In this document: piece by piece, positions 1 through 52,743 of the stretch | Layout: every line of letters starts with the position of its first letter | Position numbering within the stretch: position 1 is the stretch's first letter | Assembly (NCBI RefSeq): GCF_965638725.1 | Contig: NC_134956.1 | Span: 25,045,047 to 25,109,046 of the forward strand | Origin: Aptenodytes patagonicus | Lineage: Eukaryota; Chordata; Aves; Sphenisciformes; Spheniscidae | DNA: 64,000 nt | Reading direction: 5' to 3' | Made by a program: the position numbers and the translations under genes | The notes under the pieces: generated by a model | The model's input: the letters and a program-made list of their open reading frames with translations, nothing else | What the model was told of the DNA's origin: nothing | Database searches by the model: none

Positions 1-1425
1 CCTGAAAACGCTCTTCAGTGCTCTGACCTGCTGTAGCCTGTGGACAGCAAGGCTCAGCACGAGCGGTGCTGTACGGACACGCGCTGACAGGCAGTGCAGC
101 GGGGATGTACATGGGACTGGTGGGGACAGGTCAAGTATCGACACCAGGAGACCTGGTGCCAGTTCAGTGCCTACAGCAGGATCCCAACAGCCACGGTACT
201 GAGCAGTGACTCTCTTTAGAGACTCTGAGGCGATAGTTCCACTCCCTCCTGGGGCTCGCTCTAGGTGACATCCAGCTTCTCCGCACCTTTCCCTTCCTTT
301 TTGCCCTTCAGCTTTCCCTAGGGTGTGGGAGCAATTCTCTGAGGGTAAGACAAGAGAAAATGCCCCTTCTTGAAGCTCCGCCATTTGCTCCATGAAAATT
401 AAATAATTTGCCCCATTGAAACCACTCTGAGTTTGCACGCAGGAAAATACGGCAGAGTTGTGCCAGTTCATTCCTTTTCAGCTCCCTCCGTACCACTTTG
501 ATGATGTGAATGAAGTCTGATCTCGTGATCTTCCTCCTGTCCATACCAGCCCATCCATACGAGCACATCCACCATTGTCAGCTTCTGCTTGCGCAGCAGG
601 TTACACAGCGTTACAAGAGCCAGGGGAGGGCGACCTCCCTGCCAGGGCTGGCAGCTCGCTAGTGGTGAGCACTGAAAAAGAGTGGAAAATACCCCGAGAC
701 CACCATTACCCAGAATCACCATGCCATGCCAGCAGGCGCTGAGGCTGCAGCAGGGCCCCAGGAGACGCAGTGCAATGATCCCAAGGACAGAAGAGCACCA
801 CAGACACTTACGCCCAGGCTGTGGGTCACAGCTGATCTGCTTTCAGCCCTCCTGTCTGCTCTGCACGCCTTTATTCTTTCCCAGACTCCTTCTTCCTGAC
901 CGCTAAGGGAAGGCTTTCCCATCAGCCATTTTTCTACATCTGCAACGCTCTCCAGCTGAGATCGGAGCTGCTTCCTCTCCTCAATCCAAGCCTCCAGCTT
1001 CTGTGGGTCACCTTCTGCATCAGAGGCAATTTCTGGAGACCTGAGGCTGTCTCCTCCCTCCGGGGGCAGCTCCAAGGCAGGCGGGTGGCAGAGTCTGTGG
1101 CCCAGGTCGGCTGGGAAAAGGGAGCAGCTGCTTTTGCCATAGGTGGAACAAAAATAATATGCCACTTGGATTTGGGCAGGCAAAGCCTGCTTGCTTTCAA
1201 CTGAGAGCAGGGATTTGGGTATCTATGTTTTGCATGATGTGGTTTGAAGCAAAGCTCCAAGGCCACCTCCAGCTTGACATTGGTCAAACCCCGGCCGGTC
1301 ACGCAGGGGCTGTGGATGACAACAGACGCACTCATTACAGCCGCTGGCCCAGACTCAGCCAGACAGCGACAGTGCCGAGACCCCGGCCCCCGTGGAAGGT
1401 GAGCTGGTTTACCCCCAGCCACCAC
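1..1425 (-). CDS. EFCAB12: Probable EFCAB12 (EF-hand domain protein 12), partial, apparently decayed
   Basis: EF-hand family protein of unknown role, identified by resemblance to my memory of human EFCAB12 and by its place next to MBD4. The 5' part (first ATG 1335-1333) has a basic stretch ending KSKWHIIFVPP. The next block, ending at a GTAAGT donor after 812, contains RKQLRSQLESVADVEKWL, the best match to the family. A second exon starts at 671 after a strong pyrimidine tract and AG, with both sides in phase 0. It contains LLRKQKLTMVDVL, then the EF-hand-like DRRKITRSDFIHIIK, then NGANYLIFMEQMAEL, and stays open to the left edge. These three pieces lie in three frames: the frame moves by +1 near 545 and again near 427, and there is another change near 1113. 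This is either a decaying gene or sequence error. The 3' end is outside the window. Exon limits are approximate. Confidence 0.62.
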
Positions 1426-1489
1426 CGAGGAGCTCTGGGGCTGGCCTGCGCAGCCTTGAAGGAACAGACGCTACAAAAACTGGGATACA

Positions 1490-1495
1490 TTTATT
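1490..1495 (-). promoter_or_regulatory. MBD4 poly(A) signal
   Basis: AATAAA on the minus strand, about 145 bases past the MBD4 stop. It implies a short MBD4 3'UTR ending just before the start of the neighbouring EFCAB12-like gene. Confidence 0.75.
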
Positions 1496-1639
1496 AAAAG
1501 AATACAGAGATTTTAAACATTCCATTACAATGATGACCTGAGCTGGCTATATCACACAAATATTTAAATTAAGAATACATCCACTGCACAGAGAGCAAGT
1601 CGGGGAGGACCAAGAGACGAGGTGTATTCACGGCTCTTT

Positions 1640-6235
<4,596 letters not shown>

Positions 6236-6614
6236 CTGCCGCCACCAGCCCCGTACCGCTGACCAGCCCTGCGCTTCACCCCCGCCCCGCCGCCATCCCG
6301 CCCGCCGCCACAGACGCCCACCCGCCGGCCGCCGCCGCCGCCGCCATCCCGGGCGCCTCGATCACGTGACGCCCCGCGGCACCGCCCCCCGTGCGCCCGG
6401 CCGCCGCTCCCGCGTCCGGTGCTGCGCAAGCGCGTCCCGGCCCCGCTAGCGGGCGCCCCCTGCCGCGGCGGCGGGCCGGCAGGCCCCCAGGCGCACGCGC
6501 GTTGCCCGTGGCGGCGGCGGGGCGGGTGCAAACAAGCGCTCGGCGGCGGCGGCGCTGAGGCGGGACGGGCTGCGGGGGGCGGCCCGGCCCGGCCCGCTCC
6601 GCTCCGCCCGCGGG

Positions 6615-39990
<33,376 letters not shown>

Positions 39991-40319
39991 AGAAAAACAA
40001 TCTTATACCTCAACTGACAGACGTGGCTTGGCAAAACACTTCTTAGATTCATAGAGTTTTCCTAACAACTTAGTTAAGTCATCTTGTTCCATTTTGTACG
40101 AGTGGAACTGAGTTGAAGAAATGTAACTTTTTTTTTAAATGAAAGTGTCTGTTGTTTGTGAACGTCCTCTACATTTCCCAGGCAAGCAGCTGAAGTGCCA
40201 CAGATTTTTACAGGAATGTTTCTAGGGTCAAGTTCAGCCTCGAAGTAATCGTTTTTATTCCAACTTGTGTTAGGACTCAATTTGCTCCTTGATATGTACC
40301 CGTTATTGACAGATCTTCA

Positions 40320-40325
40320 AATAAA
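40320..40325 (+). promoter_or_regulatory. IFT122 poly(A) signal
   Basis: AATAAA 330 bases after the IFT122 stop codon, followed by a T-rich stretch. Confidence 0.8.
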
Positions 40326-43300
40326 TGGGACTATTTTTCACTACTCTTTGTCTTGGCATTTGCTATAATGCTGCCCCGTCTGAGCTTTTTTTTTTTTCTT
40401 TTTATTCCATTTAGGCAAGAACAGCATTAGAGTTTAGAGCTCTTAAAGTATGATCTTAAGAGTTACACCGATCTTGGCATCGAGGACCATCTCACAGCCA
40501 CATTGAGTGGAGAGGGGTCGAAGCTTTTAATCTGTGTAGAATTCACCCTTGTTAAAATGCAAAATGCCAGGTTGCGCATGGAAGCATGCACTTCATGCTA
40601 ACCAAGCTACCCAGACATAAGTACCTCAACTGCCCACTGCTGCATATGTCATCCTAGTAACAGTAGCCTGTTTACTACTAATGAAAGAAACACCACTGAC
40701 CTGATGGGCTAAACTGAATGTATTTGCACGCTTATAAATATGTCAGGGTGCCAGGCAGGAATACCAAAGCAGCTGAGGGCTCACAGTCCGCCAGTGGTTT
40801 CCCACAGCGCTGCCTCTGTACTCAAGATAGGAGAGTTCTTCATTGTTGAGAAAATTGTAAGTGATGTAACTTGCTGTGGTACTGAAGTCACGGGATAGTT
40901 CCCACGATTCCTGGTGTCCTGTCAATTCTTGCGACATCTGTGATCTGAACGTACCTTTGCTGTGGACGCACGCGCCTGTCTGAGCTCACGCAGATCTCTT
41001 GGCCGTCATGCTGACCAGTGGAGTGATGTGCTAAAGGAGTATTTCTGAGCACTATTTCCCCACCATTGTTTCAGTCCAGAGCCATGGGCAAACAATGTGT
41101 AGAGGTGAGAGGAGATGGACCTGCCACCTTTTATTTCAGCCTCTTGCTGAGGCTGAGGTGTTTCTAATGATGCAGCTGCTTGACCAAACATGGTGGGTCA
41201 GTCCCAGGCAGCCACTAAGCCCCCACACAGTAGTTTGCTCACTCCCCCTGCTCCCTGCAGGACTGGGGAGAAAATCAGAAAAGCAAAAGCAAAAAAGCTT
41301 ACGGGTTGAGATGAAGACAGTTTAATAAGTGAAGCAAAGCTGTGCGTGCAAGCAAAGCAAAGCAGTAAGGCATTTATTCACTGCTTCCCAGTGGCAGGCA
41401 GATGTCCAGCCTGCTTCCTGGAGAGCAGGGCCTCAGCATGAGTAATGGTTACTTGGTAAGGCAAACACACAAACACAACATCCTCCCTTCTTCCTCCTTT
41501 CCCTGAGCTTTTATTTCTGAGCACGACATCATCTGGTGTGGAATACCCCTTTGGCCAGCTGTCCTAGCTCTGTCCCCTCCCCACTTCTTGCCCACCTCTG
41601 GCCTATCGCTGGGGGGGACAGAGCGGGGAAAAAGAAAACCTCAGTGCTGTGGAAGCACTGCTCAGCTATAGCTACAACCCTGGTGTGTTACCAACACTGG
41701 TTTAGACACAAATCCAAAACACAGCACCACACGGCTGCTGTGAGGAAAGTTAACTCCATCCCAGCCAGACCCAGCCCGCCATCGTACTCACGGGTAGTTG
41801 ACTCTCCTGAGGACAGTCACTGAGTATTTCTCCGACGGCAGGAGAATTTGCGTAGGTAACCAGATGGGCTGGATTTGAGCTGGGAAGCGATAGGTTTCTT
41901 GACTTTAATCCAGTATAAATTGTGCCCATGTTACCATGAGTTCTATTGTTGTTATGACATCCCGTCTGTCACAGCCTCCCTTTGTTTTGAGTGGGAAATG
42001 ATATTCTACTTTACTGTCTTAAGCTATTGGCTGAGGTTGTTGGGTGCTGGTAAAGCAGCCACCATGTAAACAGCACTTTGCACATGAAACTAGTGATGTC
42101 TCTCTGTCTGCTTGAGTTCCTCTTGAAAGTGACACTGCAATGGCACTACAGGGTCTCTGAGTCCCTCAGTGGTTCCTGACCAAGTTTGCTTAATTTACCA
42201 CTTCAAAAACATTCTGTTGTAATTACCACTCGCCTGCTTTTTGACTCATCTGTTACTGTTTGCAATGAAGGCTTCGCGATTGACATGGATAAACAATGCT
42301 GTTTGAGATGTGAGCCAGAATGGAATTCGGCTTGTTCTCCTGGAACTGAGCTGGCTTTGCAGAGCTAGTGGGAATGAAAAATTATAAAAATAAATAGATA
42401 AGGTTTGTCATGACACAGAGACAAAATGGATCAAGCAAGGAAGCATTTTTCTTTTTTTAAACAGCTCTGTGAATACAGTCTAGGTTTGAAAAGTATATTG
42501 GGCTTTTCCAGGCAAAAACATACTCGGCACATCTCGTACATTGTAAAGACGTTCTAGTTCCAGACTGCCCTGTGCCATTGAAACTCTCGGGTAACTTCAT
42601 GATAAGGAGTCCCTGGACGTACAAGAAGTCCCACCACGGCGCTTTTCTCTGAAGCGACCGTGAGTGATTGACCAACTGTTTTCTTCCATTTGCCCTGTTC
42701 TACCTCATGACTTCTTGCCTGTCCTACTGCTGTACTCCAGTGGTGACGCACGCCAGGCCCTAAGCTCGAGCAGCAGCGGCTAACCTCAGCAGTGGCTTAT
42801 TGCATCAGAGCTTAAGGTGGCATATTTGTGTATTGAGAAGATAAACCTTTAATCCTTCTTGTATGCCCAGGTACAACTATGAACAGCTGCATTTGCAATT
42901 AGATAATGGCACTGCTCTGGCCTTGGCAACATGAGTGAAAAGTTAATTGAGAGGGAATTGGGATGAGCGGAGTGTGTGTAAGGACGTGGTATTTTCATGT
43001 TGATGTGAAGGAAGACCTTTGGGACTGTCTGGAGAGATTGTGGCCTGCCTTTGGTTACAGCCAGCCAGGTCTTCCTTTGTCTGTGGTGCCAGCACTTTAG
43101 CTCCTTTAGACCTTCCCCGCTTAGAGTGAAGGTTTCCCAGCTTGGTATCTTCTTTAAAGAGAGTACAGAGCTTTGTGCTTTTTGCCTTTAAACTTTTTGC
43201 ATGTGCTAAACTAACCCAGGGGGAACACTGGTAAAAACTAGGCCAGGACTGGAAGAAGTTTATTAAGGCCAAGAGGATGTGAGCTTCTGCCCACCTCAAA

Positions 43301-44940
43301 CCCGTGAGCTCCAGCGGTTCTGGCACATCCTCCTGTGCTGGATGAGGCACTCACAGTTACCCACTCCTCTGCTCCTGGCTGCAAGGAATGCTCAGCTCAG
43401 CCCCCAGCTGCAGCCAGAACGGCAAGGGGAGGTGCTCAGGTCCCTTCCAGCCTCTGTCCCCTACCAAGGGGCAGAGCAGACAGTCCTTGCCTAGCCTCTG
43501 TGGGGGAACCAGCTGGTACCTGCCTGCCAGCTGGAATGTTACTGACTGCTAATGACAAAGGTGATAAACAGTGGGTGGAAAAAAAGAGAATAGATGGGGA
43601 AAATAGCTTTGGAGTGTAAAAGATTAATCACGATGGTGTGAACTGTAAGGAACCACCTTCTCCAGAAGAGACATCCTCTGCAGTTGGCTTCGTTGTGCTC
43701 ACTCTGCTGTATATGTCTCATTGCCTCTGAAAATTAAGAAAAGATAATGTCTAACTCAGTTGCTGGTTGGCACAAAGAACGTTTTAAGCACAATTGAGTG
43801 GGGAGGCAGAGAGACACAGAGGACATGGGAGGCTCCAACGACAGCTTCCCCTGTGGAATCTGATGATTCTGCAAGGTTTCGGGGAGACCGAAGATGTCTG
43901 TCAATTGGCATATGAAGTTGAGTGTTGGCTTCAGCTCAGAACCTCTCTTCAGTGCCCTTGTCCAGCAGCCTTCTCAGCACCAGTGCAGAATGATACCTGT
44001 CCAGGACAGATGGACTAGGTTATTTGTTAGGTGTTACCAATGTAATTGGCATGACCCAAACCACATACAAAGCCAGGCACAGAGGAGATGGTACAACTGG
44101 AAACCTGCCAGCAGGGTCAGTGTTTCACTGTGGTGTTCAAACCTCCCCAGCCAAATCCTGTAGCAGAAAAAGAGGTGGCTGAGAGCATGTGGAAGAAGGG
44201 TTGGTGATGCTCGTCCTGCCTGAGAGCACCCTTCTGCAGCCTCCCACAGGGAATGGCAGTTATGGTGGGGACGGCTCTCCGGTGGGGATGGCTCTCCAGT
44301 GGGGACTAGCTGGTGTCGTGGACCCGCTTCCCCTTGTAAGAACACGATCACTGATGGACCACACCACACCTGCCCAGCCCAGTCACCTTCTGCAGCCCCC
44401 AAACCTACAGTCGTGGGGTTTTGAACCACAGACTTCCCTCCTGTTAGCAGGGGACGGAAAGGAGCTTCTGTTTGTTGGCGAGAGCCGAAAGCTCAGCCTG
44501 GGGGCCTTGAGAAAATGCAGCCAAGGGAAGGATCCCCATGTGCCTTGTCTTTCCCTGGCACCCTCCGCCTGGCAACCCGATGGTAATGCATCCTATTCCC
44601 AGTATCTCTCTGTGGGGAAACTGAGGCATTTCACACAGATGGGCAGCAGGCCCCTGAGTGCCCATGGAGAGTGGACTGGGGGGGGGGGCAAATGCCTCCC
44701 CCTGGGCAACAGCAGCATGAGCTGTGGATGTCCAGCTCTGGATGATGGGGTGCAAAGACTGCCATGGATGCAGGGCCCACCCCAAACCCTTGCTCCCTGG
44801 GGAGCACAGCCATGCTGAGGAGTGAGGCTGTGCGAGTGGAGCTGCCATCTGCTTTGGGCCACCCCAAATGAAAGGTGCGGTGCAGAGCTACCTCTTTATG
44901 TACGACCGTGAGCCATGGTGTCCAACAATTACAGCGTGGG
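40326..44940. other. Intergenic region between IFT122 and RHO
   Basis: I found no gene. Apart from the solo LTR at 41188-41780 it is unique-looking sequence. A 17-base near-repeat with two copies of GGCTCTCC lies around 44263-44307. A GGGGAAACTGAGGCA fragment near 44616 may be another MIR scrap. RHO upstream enhancer elements would be expected in this stretch, but I cannot pinpoint them. Confidence 0.6.
41188..41780 (-). mobile_element. Solo LTR of an avian endogenous retrovirus
   Basis: About 590 bases resembling a common avian ERV LTR, probably ERVL-type, in minus orientation. The order of recognisable blocks is right: the reverse complement of GTTAACTCCATCCCAGCC at its 5' end, a stretch like GGATTTGTGTCTAAACCAG, and a 3' end containing GAGTGAGCAAACTAC. 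No internal viral genes flank it, so it looks like a solo LTR left by recombination. It is moderately diverged. Boundaries are good to about 10 bases and the family name is uncertain. Confidence 0.75.
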
Positions 44941-44979
44941 CCAGAAACAGGTGTCACCTTAATACCTTCCCAGGAAAGC

Positions 44980-45072
44980 CAATTACCCCTGGATGATTAT
45001 GATTAATAATTCTCTAAGCCCTAATCGCGCTGACACCAATGCCTGGAGCTTACCCCAGGGGGCACTTTATAA
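44980..45072 (+). promoter_or_regulatory. RHO proximal promoter
   Basis: Carries the photoreceptor promoter layout known from mammalian RHO: a Ret-1/PCE-I site CAATTA (44980-44985), a CRX-type cluster GATTATGATTAATAAT (44995-45010) and CTAATC (45021-45026), an NRL-like half-site GCTGACA (about 45029), and a TATA box in CACTTTATAAGG (TATAA at 45068-45072). Transcription should start near 45098, leaving a 5'UTR of about 120 bases. CRX and NRL assignments rest on motif and position only. Confidence 0.85.
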
Positions 45073-45221
45073 GGGGCGCCCTGCGGAGGTGAGCGTAGCC
45101 ACCTCTCCTTGGGGTGACAGCGAAGGCTGAGAGGTGGCAGGAGCCCCATTTCAGAGGCAATCCCCCCACGCTCAAAAAACACCCTTGAGTAAGAGCCAAA
45201 GGCACCTCACAAACCGCAACC

Positions 45222-47983
<2,762 letters not shown>

Positions 47984-48152
47984 GCCCCGCTGGAGCGGCC
48001 AGTCCTTGGGGCGTGCGTCGCCGCCCCGGGAGCACGATGCTGCCACCACCCGCCCCCGCTTCACCACGGCCACAGCCCCGCAGGGCGGGCTCCTCTCTCC
48101 TGGCACTAGGAACCCTGGGAACAAGGCTGTAAATGTGTACACACGTTTTGTA

Positions 48153-48158
48153 ATTAAA
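48153..48158 (+). promoter_or_regulatory. RHO proximal poly(A) signal
   Basis: ATTAAA 170 bases after the RHO stop codon, in TAATTAAAATGC. It would give a short 3'UTR. Confidence 0.55.
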
Positions 48159-49342
48159 ATGCAAAGGCTTAGCTCCTCCACTGGCGTAAATCCATGCTTT
48201 TCTTTTGACTTGCTGAGAGCTCGTGCCCCCCCTGCTCCAAGTGCAGACCCCTGGGTCTGATGCCCCCATCACGCCTGCACACCCTGCACCGCCATGCGCG
48301 AGCCCCGGGCCGCGGCAGAGCCACCCTCGCCTCCCTCACCCCACTTCGACAGCCCGGCTGGGGCCTGGGCGCATCCCTGCCTCTGCCGCTGTGGGGGCCA
48401 GAGGTGGGGCCACCCCCCGGCTCTGCTGCCGGAGACGGAGTCTGGCCAGTGTCACCCAGCTGCTCAGCCCCACCGTGCGCCAGCTGCCCAGGGGCAAGTC
48501 TGGCTGCTGCGAGGTGCCCCCAGCCCTGCCAGGTGCTCCCAGCTCCAGCCCTGCCCCACCTCCAGCATGTCAGAAGCCCCGGCAGGCACCATGACCCCTC
48601 CAGGGGCAACAGGACAGGGTAGCGGTGTACATGGGCCCCTCCATGCTGCAGAGGTGATGGCTGCAATCCTGCCCAGCAAGCAGGTGGCACAGATGGGACC
48701 TGGCGGCACAGCATGGCACGGCATGGCACAGCACAGCCATGTGCAGCCACAGTCGGATGTGCTCAGGGAGGGCTCGGTGCTTGCTGCTGCAGGCACCCGG
48801 CACAGCAACATGCACACGGTGTTTGCACCCTCAGCAGCAGCCCCACTTGATGTCCCCCCAGCAGGAAGCACCCCCTCCCCATAGTACCGCCGTTCATCCT
48901 TAGGCATCTTTGGGCCCCCTGTGGCCCAGGGCCATGCCCCGAGGCATGCTCCTCCCGGTCCTCCCACACACCTCCCCGGTTCAGATGCAATCAGTTTGGC
49001 ATCAGCCCAAGTAGGAGGTTTTGGCCAGTGCTTGTGCTTTTGAGGATTGATTGGTGCATCGCTAAGCTTCCCTCCGCGCTGTAGCAGGCAAGACATGGGA
49101 GCATATGGCTCAGAGACTTTGACATATGTTTTAAGCACTACAAGATGGCATATTGCAATTGTAGCAGTGTTCTTCATTTTTATTTTTAGCTCAGTTATAC
49201 AAATAAGATATTTTTCTCGCTGTTCAGTGTTATCAACATTTGAAACTATTTTTGTACATTATTATCCTCTCTGATTTCTAATTCTATGCAGCTTTGCAAG
49301 GTCTAATAGGGAATGTATAGAATCCATGCAAGTTAAACCTTT

Positions 49343-49348
49343 AATAAA
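49343..49348 (+). promoter_or_regulatory. RHO distal poly(A) signal
   Basis: AATAAA about 1.36 kb after the RHO stop. The preceding 300 bases turn AT-rich, as a 3'UTR end would. RHO genes are known for several poly(A) sites. Confidence 0.5.
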
Positions 49349-51294
49349 GAGCAATTTGCAAGTACAATTCTCTCATTTTTTTTATCGATACTTCTGCATA
49401 TTCAGTGAAATCTAAAGATTAGAGGTTTATGAATAATTCAGTGTTTAGGCTGATGTCTGATTCATGTACTTCAAATGTGGGAGCTAGTTTTGGAGGGAAG
49501 AGGAGGAAGGATTTGGTGTTTATTTGCTGTCCGCGAGGCTGTGCCCCACGGGAGCCGTGCAATGCTTGGCACTGCAGCTTTCCTGCCCACACTGGACCAG
49601 CCCCAGCACATGCTAGTGATGTCCTGGCCCCGAGCCCACAGGCTGTCACCCCATGTGATGCCCAGCCCTATGGCTGCTGCTGGCGGTGGTAGGGGCAAGC
49701 GAGGGTTTGGGACTGCCCTGCCAGCCCAGGCGGGTGCTGGAGGCATCACGGAGCTGCCGGAGAGGTGATGGCCAGATCCAGGAAGAGCAGATGGTTGGAA
49801 GAGATGCACCCATCCCTGCTGTGGTGCCAGCCCCTGCAGCCCCCCCCAGTGTCCCCACTGCCTTCTTCCCGGGGAATTCAGAAATGGACTGGAAGTGGAG
49901 CAGGGAACAGGCTGGTGGTGTTGGTCCGGGGGGAGCCGGGCATGCAGGGCTCGGGCAGTGGGTGCCTCTCCCAGCTCCTTGCTCCAGACCTGGCTCCTGC
50001 TGGCCCCTCGGTCCCCTGCCAGGGTCTGGACCTCGGACTCAGCAGGTGGGCGCAGACCTTGACGAAGATCTTTCTGGGCAGCGCTTTGCACGTACATTGG
50101 CATGGTAACATGTCTGCTAAGTTGGGCGGTGAACCAGCCCTGCCATCACGTAATCCCGTCCCTTGCTCAGGCTTGCAGCTCCCCCACGGCTTTGACAGAC
50201 GATGTGTACAAAATCCCGGTGCCTCTTGTGTAAAGAGGAAGGGACTGACATGGCACACTGTGGAGAAACACAGTGGTCCCCAAGGTGGGGACATTCGCGC
50301 TGTTCCTGCACCAAGGAGCAGCTGGTGAATTACTCAGGCTTGCCTTGCGAGCCCAGGCAGAACAGAAAGTAGCACAAATATCCTACCCCACTGTAACAGC
50401 GGGGAAAGTGTCCATAGGGCCACAAGAGGGCTTATTTTTAACACGGCCATGACACAGAAGTGCCCTGGGCGCCTCGGGGACCCCAGATGGTCGAGGGCTC
50501 AGCTCACACCTGGCCGATGGGACGATGCTGTCCTTGGCATGGGGCAGTTGCTACGCCAAGAGCCAGCATGGAGGGGACATGGAGGAGCTACCCACGTGTG
50601 GGGCTGGGAGTGCTCTCCCCTGAGCATGGTGGGATTCGGCAGGCAGGGGTGAGTGGGGGTCCTGCTCATGAGTGCACACCTGGGGCTACTGTGGGAGAGT
50701 CGCTCCTCCTACCTTCGCTGGCCAACAAAGCAGCTCTCCATTTTCCTCCTCTCGTTTGTGGGATCATTTCTGCCCCCCGTATCAGGCTCCCCTGGCAGCG
50801 CAGCCCCCAGCTTCCCAGTGGGGCCATCCCCGGCGAAGGGAGCCGGCGGGTCACACCAGCACACCAGGAACGGGTCCCGTGTGGGCCCCATGCCATGGGC
50901 TGGCTCCCCATCCGCCCCACAGCGAGCACCGTCAGCAAGCTGCAATCCCAGCACCCCACCACCAACCAAGCAGCGGGTAGGTGCCTTTCCCCTGCATGTT
51001 TAGGGCAATCACCCCGCGAACCCCTCATCTCTTGCCCCCCTCCAAACCCTCAGGGCTCGGACATGCCCCTTCTCCCTCCAGCCCCTCGAAAAGCTTTGGC
51101 AAAGGGCACTCAGCTTCCCAGCCACCTGCTCCCACCGGGGCAGCAACCAGAGCAATTAGCAGCTGCTAACTGCCCCTGCAGTTAGGGTGCTAATCAGATA
51201 AATTAGCTGGAAGTGAAGTGAGCCTGTGAGCAAGAGCTGTGGCTGTCTGGGCCTGGGGCTTTAGGCTGGTGTGCTCAGGTGGGCGTGCGCTGCC
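49349..51294. other. Intergenic region between RHO and H1-8
   Basis: GC-rich sequence in which I see no gene or recognised repeat. Just upstream of H1-8, at about 51148-51210, lies an AT-rich island with CAATTAGCAGCTGCTAACT and GCTAATCAGAT. It is partly palindromic and could be regulatory. Confidence 0.5.
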
Positions 51295-52619
51295 ATGGAG
51301 CCTCAGCTGGGTAAGGGATTTGCCAAGCGCTGTGGGGTCCCGGCAGAGCTGTGGCCCCTGTGGGGCTGGGGCACTGCTCAGGCTCGAGCTCTGGTGGCCA
51401 TGGTCCCTGTGAGGCTGCAGGGATGAGCAGGGTCGTGGCTGCTCAGCTTCTAGGGGGCTTTGCAGCCCTTGGGGGTGTGAGTGCCTTGGGGCTGAGCCCA
51501 GGTCCCAAGGGGTGCCTCTTGCCTCTCCCAGCAGCCGAAGCTGCTGGCGCAGCCCGGCTCCCGGGTCTGCTGGCCCGGGGCCGGCGGCCCCCCCACCCTC
51601 CCACCCTGCACATGGTCATCGAGGCTCTGCGGGCCCAGGATGAGAGGAAGGGTGCCTCTGTCATTGCCATCAAGCGGTTCATCCTGGCCAAGTACCCCAC
51701 CGTGGACCCCGTCCGCCTCAAGTACCTGCTGAAGCAGGCACTGAGCAAGGGGCTGAGCCGTGGGGACCTGGTGCGGCCCCACAACTCCTCCGCCATGGGG
51801 GCCACTGGCCGCTTCAAGGTGAGCAGGGGTCTGCTGGCCCTGAAGCAGTGGGGCTGGGGGCTGAGGTGCTGCCTGGCCTCACTTCCACCCCTCTCTCACC
51901 CCCAGTTAGCCCCCAAGAAGCTGCAGCACAAGCAGCCACCGGGCCAGGTGGATCCTGATGGAGGACAGGCCCCGAAGCTGGGACGGAAAGGGACCACTAA
52001 GCCCCCCCGGGCCCCCGTGGCAGGTGTGCGACAGCAAGGTAAAGGGCTGGTGGTACCACGAGCCACCCCGGGGCTGCCCCGGCCCCATGGAGAGGCCCTT
52101 GCTTGGGCTCATCCACTGCCCCTTCTCCCACAGGCGCTGTGGAGGAGAAGCCGACAGCAGCGAAGCAGAAGCCGAGGGCGAAGCCCACAGATGTGAGTAG
52201 GGCCCAGCGGTGAGGCTGGGTGGCTCATGGTATGGCGGCAGTCTGAGGTGCTCTTTCCCCTCCAGGCCCGGCCGCCAGCAGCAGTGAAGCCCAGGAGCGA
52301 TGGAGCGAAGACCCTGCAGGCTGCCAGCCGTGCCCGGGCCCCTGGCAAAGGGCGTTCAGGGCCCCCTGTGGCTCTGGCTGCGGAGGATGCAGGAGGGGGC
52401 GATGGTGACAGCCTCGCGGGTGCTGGGGCAAAGGGGCCCCGAAAGGCCCCAATGGGAAAGAGCAAGGGGAAGGCACCCAAGGGAGCACAGCAAGATGCCC
52501 CCAAGGGGAAGGGGGGTCAAGGCAAAGCAAGGAAGCCCCAGGCAGCCCGGGGAGCCAGTCAGGGGGAGGCCAGGCTGCAGAAGGCAGCCCCCACACCAGC
52601 AGGCAGGAAGGCCCTGTAG
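51295..52619 (+). CDS. H1-8: Oocyte-specific linker histone H1.8 (H1oo)
   Basis: Linker histone of oocytes and early embryos, binding nucleosomal linker DNA in place of somatic H1. Exons 51295-51310, 51532-51818, 51906-52038, 52134-52192, 52266-52619, all GT-AG and in phase, giving 282 residues. The H15 winged-helix domain occupies roughly residues 23-102: PPTLHMVIEALRAQDERKGA, KRFILAKYPTVDPVRLKYLL and GATGRFKLAPKK. The C-terminal half is a K/P/A-rich tail (KPTAAKQKPRAKP, KAPMGKSKGKAPKG). The intron-containing structure and polyadenylation are as in human H1FOO and unlike replication-dependent H1 genes. The first coding exon holds only MEPQL plus one base. An in-frame ATG at 51423, upstream of the exon 2 acceptor, could give an alternative start. 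PLXND1 converges on it from the right. Confidence 0.93.
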
Positions 52620-52743
52620 GGGGTCCCAGGCAGCCCCGCTCCCTGTGGGAGCCCAGCCCTGCTTCCAGCTGGGCCCGGGCCCTTGGGGTCTGGGTCGGTT
52701 TTAGTCCTCAGGACAGGTTTTAATTCTGTGTTCACCTCCTGAT

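Noticed and set aside
44189-44818. 209-codon plus-strand frame upstream of RHO
   Set aside because: No family resemblance, and it crosses SINE-like scraps and a G-run. It looks like a chance frame in GC-rich DNA just before the RHO promoter.
48464-49177. 237-codon minus-strand frame downstream of RHO
   Set aside because: Low-complexity, C/G/A-rich translation with no conserved motif. It lies antisense in the probable RHO 3'UTR.
49471-50328. Overlapping frames of 187-210 codons between RHO and H1-8
   Set aside because: They overlap one another on both strands, share no motif with known families, and follow base composition.
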